The notes under the pieces: generated by a model | Database searches by the model: none | What the model saw: the letters and a program-made list of their open reading frames with translations, nothing else | What the model was told of the DNA's origin: nothing | In this document: positions 37,443 through 45,042 of the stretch, in pieces | Layout: every line of letters starts with the position of its first letter | Numbering within the stretch: position 1 is the first letter of the stretch | NCBI GenBank assembly: GCA_028819235.1 | Contig: JAPPMC010000231.1 | Span: 24,874 to 88,873 of the forward strand | DNA: 64,000 bases | Origin: Bryobacterales bacterium | GTDB taxonomy: Bacteria > Acidobacteriota > Terriglobia > Bryobacterales > UBA6623 | Direction: 5' to 3' | Program-made: the position numbers and the translations under genes

Positions 37443-37669
37443 AGTTTGTCGGGATCGAGTTGGGTCGCTATGCCAACCCTAATGTCCGTCCGGGCCTCAT
37501 CGGCGAGCATACTCAAGGCTGCTTGGGAATTCGAGAGCGCTTGAGTCCAACATTCCTCGTCCTCCATCTCGCCGAGAATCCAACGCGCAATTCGGTCCTG
37601 TTCCTCGGGCGGGAGCGCCGACACTCTCTCAATCACTGTGTCAAAGGCTCGACTCACGATACGAATCAT
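37439..37669 (-). CDS. Antitoxin of the RelE-like module
   Basis: The 76-residue protein contains LPPEEQDRIARWILGEMEDEECW, then ALSNSQAALSMLADEA and LDPDKL (shown in pieces here). This matches short antitoxins that precede RelE/HigB-like toxins, for example with the consensus LPPEEQD-A-W-L-E and S-x-x-x-L-A-DEA. The upstream DNA-binding segment is minimal, as usual for this group. The gene still looks intact although its toxin is broken, which fits loss of toxin selection first. It is upstream of the toxin with a 4-base overlap. Confidence 0.75.
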   Translation of the reverse strand: MIRIVSRAFDTVIERVSALPPEEQDRIARWILGEMEDEECWTQALSNSQAALSMLADEARTDIRVGIATQLDPDKL

Positions 37670-37981
37670 ACCGAGGCCTCTGGCAAGATTCCAGCGGTTT
37701 CCCGACGAATGGGCGGAAGCTGTGGGCGACTGGGCGTCCGAAGTCGTGATGTCGTGGTGAGTGCTTGTGCCCGGCCTTGTACTCGAAGTAGTGATGATTG
37801 CAATTCTCGTGTGGGGTCGAAGTGATTGGTTGTCCAGTTGAGCAGGTACCGATTCTGTTTGCTTGATCGGTTCCGTGGTGTGTTGGCATCCGCTGCCGCG
37901 GCGCAGGTCATGGCATGTCCCGATGGCGAGCCGCGTTGCAGGTGGAGCAGGTGATGGAGGATGGCTTGTTCAGTAAGGCGT

Positions 37982-38414
37982 ATGTCGACTATTCCCGTGC
38001 CGATCTCCGAATCGAGGAATCTGCCGGATCGGCTGGTCACGACGCAGCACGACCCGCGGCACTCGTCGGCTATCGAGCTGGCCGCGCTGTATTACGAGCG
38101 CCGGAAAGTCGACACACGGCCGGCGGTGTGATCAAGACACACATCCTTGACCGCAACACCGTCTCCTGAACGCCAAGACGCGAACGGTGGAGCGGAAGGA
38201 GATCGAAGGACTGTCGCCGGTCCGCTAGACCGTCCGCAGCCTTCTCCCCCAGATTGCGCCGACGGCTAATGAAGACGCTGACCGTCTCTCGTTCACTTGC
38301 GCGGTATGGCTCGTGCGGCGCTTGGGTCAAGTCAAGCTGCGGGGCGTCAAGAGGAAGATGAGCAAGTTCACGGACCGACATCGTGGGCCACAGTGTCGCC
38401 CGCAGCACTGGTGA
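37982..38414 (+). mobile_element. IS4-family transposase relic (multiple frameshifts)
   Basis: Successive frames carry the conserved C-terminal order of an IS4-type transposase. These are RLVTTQHDP and ELAALYYERRKVDT (37982-38131), IKTHILDRNTV (38128-38169), NAKTRTVERKEIEGL (38169-38228), and DADRLSFTCAVWLVRRL with GVKRKMSKF (38268-38414). Each piece corresponds to the family line L-x-D-P ... ELA-LY-ERWEIE ... KTHL ... LRSKTPE-V-QE-x-GLL ... DADRLSF ... VKRKMSK. At least three frameshifts and two stops show that the gene is dead. The catalytic N-terminal half is missing. Confidence 0.75.
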
Positions 38415-38465
38415 AGGCCAGCTGTCGTCAACCCAAGGAATCGAGTTAGCAGTATTGCCTCTAAC
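38343..38465 (+). repeat. Direct repeat copy B: IS4-type transposase C-terminus
   Basis: This is the partner of the repeat at 36981-37103, 1,362 bases downstream and in the same orientation. It begins ggcgtcaagaggaagatgag and, beyond the coding tail, both copies keep gaggccagctgt/aaggccagctgt and a ctaac near the end. Two related insertions, or recombination between them, are possible. Confidence 0.65.
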
Positions 38466-38525
38466 CTCGATTACCACGCTCATGAGGGATTTGCAGGTTT
38501 GGGCCAGTTCAAGAGAATCGGTAGG

Positions 38526-39060
38526 TTAGTGTTCGGTTCTCGAGCCATAGCGTGGGTGCCGCAGCTCGCCGTAGTCGGCTTCCACCAGGAGGGGGTGGTT
38601 GGCGCGTCGGCGGAAGCGCGCGGTGACAAGTTTGTCGTAGATTGTCAATCGTGGCAGAGGTGCGCACGAGCCTGCAGAAGATGGTGGCGCACTTCGCGGA
38701 TTCGAAGCCTTGGGCGACGCGCTGTCCCAGCAGGCTGGACAGCGAGCAGGCGATGACGGTCAGCTGCGGGTCGAGGGTGAGCCGCAACGGCACAGCCGAG
38801 GAAAGCGCGTCCACGTGAGAGAAGTCGATGGTATCCGCGATCGTGTTCCCGATCACCACGAGTCGGGCGTAGCCGTTCACCAAGCGCGTGGGCGTTTCTG
38901 CGGTTTGGTTGGTCGGCAGCAGGATGGGATTCTCGTGGCTGAGGTCGGCCACGGTGAGCTGGCGCAGGCTGCCGGGGTAGCCGCGCAGGCCCACCCCGGA
39001 CTTGAGCACGCAGAGGGTGCGGCAGAGATGCGACCGATGCTGGCAGCGCAGCGCGACGGT
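38526..39060 (-). mobile_element. Transposase relic, C-terminal half, minus strand
   Basis: The main frame reads LRGYPGSLRQLTVADLSHENPILL, TPTRLVNGYARLVVIGNTIADTIDFSHVDALSSAVPL and LLGQRVAQGFESAK (given in parts here), matching a widespread DDE transposase whose consensus has Y-x-x-R-x-x-I-E-N-x-I-x-D-x-I-DFFHMDALS. After a frameshift the sequence continues as DKLVTARFRRRANHPLL and ends GELRHPRYGSRTEH. The catalytic N-terminal half is missing. The left end is the stop at 38526; the right limit is approximate. Confidence 0.65.
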
Positions 39061-39142
39061 GAGCCGTTCTCGGCGGGGGCCAGACGCGGCCTTGTTGCGG
39101 CCGCGTTGGGGTCGCGCGCTCCGGACAGAACTTCAAGCACGA

Positions 39143-39388
39143 TGCGGGCATTGCAAGGACGGTCTGGCGAATGTGCTCGCGACGATGAACCTGCTGGCCT
39201 TCGCGCTGCACAGTCTGCAGAGCCGCTGGCGCCAGTGGCGCGAGTATCTGGAGACGCGCACTCGGTTCTTCGCAAGTTTACGCTTCTTCGCGGAGGAATT
39301 CGTCTTCCGCGACTGGCCCGGCGTGTTGGACGCGATGCTGTCCCGGCGAGCGCCACCCGCTTGCCAATGGCGTGCTAACCCAGCCTGA
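39143..39388 (+). mobile_element. Transposase relic, C-terminal fragment, plus strand
   Basis: The frame reads CKDGLANVLATMNLLAFALHSLQ, then LETRTRFFASLRFFAEEFVFRDW and VLDAML (in parts). This is the C-terminus of a transposase family with the consensus F-x-H-G-x-x-x-L-A-N-x-x-A-T-L-NLLAFAFH. The immediately preceding bases in a different frame give QNFKHDAG, so a frameshift separates the conserved FGHG-like motif from the rest. It lies head to head with the minus-strand relic. Confidence 0.6.
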
Positions 39389-40009
39389 GCGTTCGCAGCA
39401 CATAGTCACGCTCATCAGTCACGCTCTGCGATGAGAGTCAGCAGCGCCACTGTACCCGGTGCCCGAAGATCTCATCGAAGCAGGCAGTCAAGGCACGGCG
39501 CCAGTGCCCCGAACATCCACGAAGGCACATCGGGACGCCCGGCTAATCCCGGCCCAACCCGGCAGTTCGCGAGCGACGCCACGCCTTCCGAGCTACGTCG
39601 ACCAAGCCCACGGGCAAGTCTGGAACTGCTGAGTGCGTACGCGTCACTGCATAACGCGGGGCTCGTGCCCGCCGCACACTAGCCTCAGGCAGGGCCTCTA
39701 CGGCCGTGCGCTGGCCATGCGCCAAGCTGGACTGCCGTTCACGGTTGGGGCTGCGACAGCCGCCACCCACCCAGCCACACGCATCGCGCCCGCCAGTTCG
39801 GGATCTCGGCTGGGAGCAACGCGAACTGCCCACCAGACCGAGGGGCCTCTCCGCGATGGCCCTGCCCCCTTTGGTCAATCCCTCCAGCGTCAGAACCCTT
39901 GGAGACTCGGCGGGTTGTGCGACTTGCTAGACTCTTACTGGTCAGGTAGTTCGTCGGACGAAAAGACAAGGAATCTTGGCCTCGGAAGGCAAGAGAGGGT
40001 AAGACAGAC
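39389..40009. other. Non-coding stretch next to the transposase relics
   Basis: I find no supported gene in these 621 bases. Open frames on both strands lack family motifs. It may contain further eroded mobile-element DNA that I cannot recognise. Confidence 0.4.
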
Positions 40010-40297
40010 ATGGCACTGGCCCAAACCAACAAGGCAACAGTTGATGTGTACCTCAACGATGACCACTACCCATTCATCATGGCGAACTACCAGCTACATG
40101 CCCTCCAGGAGGCTTGGGAGAACCAGGGTAGACAGGTGCTGGTGTTCCCCCACAATGACAAAAGGCCCGGATTCAGATACGATCGGCCCAAACTAAGGGT
40201 GATCGTGACGCCGCCTCCGGCTCGCCCCTTGTATGAGGAAATAGCGATCCTCTCGTCAATTGCCAAGGCCGGTCTCAACCAGACTCCGAGTCGGTGA
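40010..40297 (+). CDS. Small hypothetical protein
   Basis: The 95-residue frame starts with ATG and encodes a balanced soluble protein: an N-terminal KATVDVYLNDDHYPFIMANYQ, a central VLVFPHNDKRPGFRYDRP and a C-terminal PLYEEIAILSSIAKAG (in parts). I do not recognise a family. Purine-rich agagagggtaag lies about 8-20 bases before the start, which could act as a weak ribosome binding site. It sits alone at the right edge of the transposase graveyard. Its codon use is less GC-rich at third positions than the neighbouring core genes, which fits a horizontally acquired or orphan gene. Confidence 0.4.
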   Translation: MALAQTNKATVDVYLNDDHYPFIMANYQLHALQEAWENQGRQVLVFPHNDKRPGFRYDRPKLRVIVTPPPARPLYEEIAILSSIAKAGLNQTPSR

Positions 40298-40616
40298 GAA
40301 GCGAGCCGACTCCCCACTGGTCCGAGGAGGTCTCCTTATGACCTCGCCTATGCCGCAGTGCCGACCGCTGATGCCTGCGAGGATTCCCAGAACACTAGGT
40401 ACATCCCCGGCTAGGCCCTCCGCCCCAACGGCCCCTGCGGTCTGAGTCCTCCATCGTCGATTCGATGGAACCGATCGCCGTTCTCGTTGCCCCTGTCCCG
40501 ATCAGCCAAGTGGCCCTTTGGCAAACCGCATTGGTTGGAACGCAGTACTGTACGAGCACTTGGAGCGATCGCTTCGGGGGAATCGCCCAGTTGCTGGCAT
40601 GTGAGGCGCAGCCGCT
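40298..40616. other. Non-coding stretch, 319 bases
   Basis: This lies between the small hypothetical gene and the stop of the pentapeptide-repeat gene. I see nothing that supports a gene, a clear hairpin or a repeat here. Confidence 0.4.
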
Positions 40617-42014
40617 CTAGTCGAACGGAAGCCACCCCCTGACAGCCGCGAGTGCCTTGGCACCAAACCACGATTTCGAAGACTCGGAGTCACGCTCGAT
40701 TCCGGCCTTCAGTGCAGATTCGTGCTCGGCAATCCACATTTCCGCTTCCTCTTGGGTGTAGAAGCCGAGAATCGCACCATGACCCTCCGGCAGCCCACGT
40801 CGGTACGATGCATCTATAAACGGTCCAAGCTGCTGGGTCAAGACCTGTTTGCTTTCTGGTGATACTAGGTCGTTGACGATCTGATTCACACGTTCTTGAG
40901 CCAAGCCCCCGCGCTGCAGGGTCTTCAGGTTGCTATCTTCACCTACCGACGCACGAATTCGCTCAGCGCAAGATGCAGACTCACTCCATTCAGGGTCTCC
41001 CGCTCCTCGCAGATTTGCGTCGTTAAGCATCGCCCCTTGGATGCTTGCCCAAGAGACCCGGGCTCCTTCTAGGCTTGCCCCACGAAGATCGGCCCCATAC
41101 ATCTCGGCGCTAATGAGGTCCGCCCCCTGCAAGGAAGCACTACGAATGTTTGCGCGAGCCAAGTGTCCCCCCCAGACGATCGCACCTTGAAGTTCTGCGT
41201 GATCAAGCTGGGCTTCCTGGAGATGCACGGATTCGAGCACAGCTTCCCGCATGCAAGCATGACTGAGTCGAGCGCCTCTGAGGTATGCCCCCGACAAGTT
41301 CGCTCCTTCCAAACGAGCTTCGGCCAGCAGCGCCTTGTCCAGATTTGCCAACCAAAGGTCAGCTCCCGCCAATCGGGCCCGTTGAAGGTCGGCTCCGGCT
41401 AGCCAACTCTCACTCAAGTTGATCCGGAGGCCGACAAAGACGTTGTAGTGATTCACAAACACTTGGGTTAAGAGGCTCTCTATTTCTGCTGAGGGCTTTG
41501 ATTTGTTCCTATCCATATACCAGTCCTCTCGCGTCATCCGACGAACGTGGGCGCAGAGGATATCGAGGACTGTCTGCCGAAGCGAAGGAGTGTCTTCCGC
41601 GAGGTGAAAGAGCTCGTAGGCACCCCCTAGACGCAAAGATTCCGAATCGCTTCCGAGGTGTTCTATGGCGTTCTTTAGTCGCTCTTGACGCTGGCCCCGC
41701 TCGGTATTGAGATTCGCTGTCGCCTGTTCCTTGGCAGCGCCAGCTTGAGCCATCGCAGCTTCTTCCATTGCCTTGGCACGCTTGTTTGCGATCAGGGCTT
41801 GGAGCATGAGCACGGCCCCTGCGACTCCAATGCCCAAGAACTGAAGGACTTCGCGCGCGCTGGACAATGGCGAAAGCCGCGAGACCATGTCAATGGGCCA
41901 AGGCCTACCCACTACAACCTGCAGAAGCGTCACTCCAACCAAAACGACCAGAGCGACAATGAGTGCGACCAAGCAGCCCTGTAACCAGCCCGAGATGCCT
42001 GTGGACGTTCGCAT
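40617..42014 (-). CDS. Membrane-anchored pentapeptide-repeat protein
   Basis: The 465-residue protein has two N-terminal membrane helices (about 13-35 and 57-75), a charged coiled region (RAKAMEEAAMAQAG), an all-helical linker, then about 25 tandem pentapeptide repeats of the A(D/N)LXX form between residues of about 205 and 345 (for example ADLQRARLAGADLWLANLDKA, in part). The C-terminal 110 residues are non-repetitive. Pentapeptide repeats fold as a right-handed square beta-helix. The two-helix + linker + repeat layout is seen in uncharacterised bacterial membrane proteins, some from defence or signalling contexts. No partner gene is adjacent. Confidence 0.85.
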   Translation of the reverse strand: MRTSTGISGWLQGCLVALIVALVVLVGVTLLQVVVGRPWPIDMVSRLSPLSSAREVLQFLGIGVAGAVLMLQALIANKRAKAMEEAAMAQAGAAKEQATANLNTERGQRQERLKNAIEHLGSDSESLRLGGAYELFHLAEDTPSLRQTVLDILCAHVRRMTREDWYMDRNKSKPSAEIESLLTQVFVNHYNVFVGLRINLSESWLAGADLQRARLAGADLWLANLDKALLAEARLEGANLSGAYLRGARLSHACMREAVLESVHLQEAQLDHAELQGAIVWGGHLARANIRSASLQGADLISAEMYGADLRGASLEGARVSWASIQGAMLNDANLRGAGDPEWSESASCAERIRASVGEDSNLKTLQRGGLAQERVNQIVNDLVSPESKQVLTQQLGPFIDASYRRGLPEGHGAILGFYTQEEAEMWIAEHESALKAGIERDSESSKSWFGAKALAAVRGWLPFD

Positions 42015-42218
42015 GGTTGCGATCTACCCCGCGCTCATCCCCTCGTATGTTGCCCGGCCGGCTCGGACACGTCGAGCAATCCTCGCAAGAACATACCGGA
42101 TTGCTGCCTAGCAACTTTGGGCGAGCGGCGAGGAGCCAGTGTCACCGTCTATGCAAGGAGGTCTTCGCACCTTTCGGGGCGTCAAGCCGCAAGAGTCGAT
42201 GGTGGGCCGCTACGCGGG

Positions 42219-43229
42219 CTATACGGCGAAGCCGTGCTGTCTGCGGTGATGCGCTCCGTCAAAGTCCTGAGTCGACTTGAAGCGCTCGAAGCGCCCGTCG
42301 CCGGCCACGTCCGCAACCCTAGAAAGGAGCACAGCCTTCTTGTCGTCGCTCATGGGCTTGAAGCCGCGCGCGATCTTGATCTCGGCCATCAGCTCTTCCA
42401 TCGACAGAATCCCCACCACCAACGAGGAGATCGGCTGGCTCAGCGCGTAGCGGCGACACTCCTCATGGGTCGTCGAAGTGTTAGAGGGGATCGCACCGCG
42501 CGGGGCACCGCCTCCGAGACTCTTCATGCCGACGACGCCCACGTCTTGCGCGAGGCACAGGGGAACAACCTGCTTCTGAAAGCTCCGGTAGTGGGCATCC
42601 ATCACGTTGATGGGCATTTGCGCCGCATCCCAATCGTGGGGCTTGTTGAGCATCTTGGCGTGAATGCTCGGATCCTTGTGGCCCGTGAACCCGATGTAGC
42701 GCACCTTTCCCGCCTTTTGCGCTTCAACAGCGGCCTTGAGGCCCCCCTTGTCGAAGACCCAGTCCGGGTCCGAGTCGTAGACCATCTCATGGAACTGCCA
42801 CAGATCTATGCGATCAGTGCGCATCCGGCGCAGGCTGTCCTCCAGGTTGCGCATGGAGCCCTCGTAGTCGCGCTCGCAGTTCTTGGTCATGAGGAAGACC
42901 TTGTCGCGCTTGCCGCCCTCCGCCATCGCACGGCCCATGATCTCCTCGGAGCCGCCGTTGTGATAGTCCCACGCGTTGTCGAAGAAGGTCATGCCTTCGT
43001 CGATGGCGGCGTGCATGATCCGGACTGCCTCGTTCTTGTCTTCGACAGCACCGATGTGCCATCCCCCGAGACAGAGTATCGAGACCTGCTCACCAGTCCG
43101 GCCAAGCCTGCGGGTTGGCAGCCCGTTAGGGCTTTCCTGTTGGGCCAATGCCTGCTGAGCCAGCGCCACAGAGGCGGCGCTGCCGAACATGCCTTGGAAA
43201 AACGAGCGGCGAGTTGCGTTGATAGCCAT
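42219..43229 (-). CDS. Tat-exported aldo/keto reductase
   Basis: The 336-residue protein begins with a Tat-type leader (RRSFFQGMFGSAASVAL) and continues with an AKR (alpha/beta)8 barrel. The catalytic tetrad is visible: Asp and Tyr in FFDNAWDYH, Lys in VFLMTKN and His in LWQFHEM. Export of an NAD(P)H-dependent enzyme is unusual, but Tat can carry folded, cofactor-loaded proteins. The start ATG 43229 is just before the signal; the frame extends to 43298 with no sense. Neighbouring genes are the esterase (upstream, same strand) and the pentapeptide gene. It may reduce keto-sugars formed by nearby oxidoreductases (inference). Confidence 0.85.
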   Translation of the reverse strand: MAINATRRSFFQGMFGSAASVALAQQALAQQESPNGLPTRRLGRTGEQVSILCLGGWHIGAVEDKNEAVRIMHAAIDEGMTFFDNAWDYHNGGSEEIMGRAMAEGGKRDKVFLMTKNCERDYEGSMRNLEDSLRRMRTDRIDLWQFHEMVYDSDPDWVFDKGGLKAAVEAQKAGKVRYIGFTGHKDPSIHAKMLNKPHDWDAAQMPINVMDAHYRSFQKQVVPLCLAQDVGVVGMKSLGGGAPRGAIPSNTSTTHEECRRYALSQPISSLVVGILSMEELMAEIKIARGFKPMSDDKKAVLLSRVADVAGDGRFERFKSTQDFDGAHHRRQHGFAV

Positions 43230-43388
43230 AGTTAATCGGAGTCTGCCGGATCGGCGACTCACCAATGGTAACTCACAGAGGGTGCGCACCGGGCACACAG
43301 TGACCGGTCGGGACGCGGCATTTGGCCGGCTCCCCAGCGGGGCCCAGACGTGCGCAGATGCCTTCGTGCAAGGCCGACCGGCTTGCCC

Positions 43389-44693
43389 TCAGCGGTTGAT
43401 GATCTTGACCCTGAAGTAGGGCTTGCCCTTCTCCGCGGGATCCATGACGTACGTCTGGTGCGTCAGCATCGGGTCGTAGTCGCGCCACAGCCAAGCCATG
43501 GCCTGTGGAAGCTCAGAGTCCCCGTACACGGTACTGTGCTGCGCGTTGCCAAAGCTGAACTTGAAGTCGTACTCCATCATCTTGAGGGAGTTCGCCAGCT
43601 GGATGTTCTGCAGCGGCCAGCTGCCGTGGGCATTCTCAAGGTCATAGCTGCCGTCACCGAGCCAGATTCGGATGTTGCGCCGCTCGCGCTTGCGGATCAG
43701 GAAGGGCCAAATGTTACCCCCGTCGAGCGGTTCGCTGGGATCCTGGTCCCCGAATCGCCCCAGAGGGTACTCACCGAAGGGATTCTCCTGTCCCCAGCGC
43801 CACTGGATGCTGGCGTAGCTCCCAATCCGCGACAGCACTCGGCTGAAGGCGTGGGGCCGGAACCATGCGGCGTTGAGCGAGCAGATCCCACCGGACGACT
43901 GGCCGCCGATGGCCCGGCTGTAGCCGTCGGCACGCAGTCGGTATCTCTTCTCGACCACGGGGAAGATCTCGTCCACTACCATCCTGTTGTAGTCGTCGTT
44001 GAACGTGTCGTATTGCAGACTCCGCATGTGTCCGATGGCCCTTGGAGCGTAGGATGCCGAGTTGTCGTGGTTGCCGATATAGCCGGGGGCTATCAGCACC
44101 AGGACCATGGGTGGCAACCGCTTCTTGTGGACCAGATTCTCGACTACCACTTGGATCCGCGACCGCTTGTCGCGCTCCAAGAATCGGTGCCCGTCCTGCC
44201 ACACCATGACTGCGGAGGGGACCGAAGGGTCCACCCCGGGCGAGGCGTATAGCCAGTAGGACACCTTCCAGCCGCGGTAGGTGGGGCTCTCGTGGAACAG
44301 CTCTTCCGAGAGCTCTCCACGGGGCACACCGTCCTGGGAGTAGGAGTCCTCACCGTAGGCCGCGGTATCGAAGCGCTTGCCGTCGAGAATGGACCCGCCG
44401 ACCCGGTAGTAGTGGGCGTGGGAAGTTCCGGTCCGCACCCTCCGGGTGTGCATCCACAGGTTGCCGGGCAACTGCGTCATCGCCGCCGCAGGCTCGTCAT
44501 CGACGTAGAGGTGGGGGCGCTTCGAGCTCTGGATCGCCCACACAAACTCGCCGCCGTACGCGGACACGGCCGAGCCGTCGGCCAGATCGTCGGCACTGAA
44601 TCGCTCCCGCAGGGCGGCCGCGGTGTCCGCCGGCGCGGGTGCGGGACGTCCGGTCACAAGCTGGTACAACTCCTGAGCCTGTTGGTCGGTCAT
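43389..44693 (-). CDS. Enterochelin-esterase-like alpha/beta hydrolase
   Basis: The 434-residue protein has an N-terminal immunoglobulin-like region (about 30-130: FVWAIQSSKRPHLYVDDEP, in part) and a C-terminal esterase-D-type hydrolase. The nucleophile is the first Ser of GGQSSGGIC; LGDGSYDLENAHG and AQHSTVYGD supply the likely Asp and His. Family members cleave siderophore esters or glycan acyl groups. I chose ATG 44693, since the upstream extension to 45110 has no resemblance. No clear signal peptide is present, so the protein may be cytoplasmic. It lies 159 bases upstream of the aldo/keto reductase on the same strand. Confidence 0.82.
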   Translation of the reverse strand: MTDQQAQELYQLVTGRPAPAPADTAAALRERFSADDLADGSAVSAYGGEFVWAIQSSKRPHLYVDDEPAAAMTQLPGNLWMHTRRVRTGTSHAHYYRVGGSILDGKRFDTAAYGEDSYSQDGVPRGELSEELFHESPTYRGWKVSYWLYASPGVDPSVPSAVMVWQDGHRFLERDKRSRIQVVVENLVHKKRLPPMVLVLIAPGYIGNHDNSASYAPRAIGHMRSLQYDTFNDDYNRMVVDEIFPVVEKRYRLRADGYSRAIGGQSSGGICSLNAAWFRPHAFSRVLSRIGSYASIQWRWGQENPFGEYPLGRFGDQDPSEPLDGGNIWPFLIRKRERRNIRIWLGDGSYDLENAHGSWPLQNIQLANSLKMMEYDFKFSFGNAQHSTVYGDSELPQAMAWLWRDYDPMLTHQTYVMDPAEKGKPYFRVKIINR

Positions 44694-45042
44694 GTGTTGA
44701 AGGATATCAGCAGCGCAGGCCCGCCACCGGTTCACCGGACGCGCCCAGCAATCCGACCCTCTTGGCCTTACTGCGCGACGATCGTCGCCCGCTGTCCACC
44801 TTGGGAGGACAAGCCTTGGACGACTCTCTACAAGATGACCAGCCCGGCGGACCGCCGGTCGCCCGTTGAACCTACAACGTGCGCGGACGCCGCGGCTCCG
44901 TGCGTGCCGCCGGTCCCGTCTGGGGAGGTGATCGGACCAGTCGCCGCAGATCCCAGGGCCCAATGGCATGCCTGCCAGGGTTGGCGCGTTCGCGTCGGTG
45001 GCGCGGCCCGCAAGGCCGGGACTCAAGCGGGCAACGGCACGC
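44694..45042. other. Non-coding stretch, 349 bases
   Basis: It separates the esterase from the radical SAM gene on the same strand. Long open frames are present on both strands but show no family features, so I treat them as composition artefacts. It should contain the esterase promoter. Confidence 0.45.

Noticed and set aside
42177..42220. Possible third copy of the IS4 tail repeat (gcgtcaag followed by gtgggcc)
   Set aside because: Only short blocks match and the reading frame does not encode VKRxMSK.
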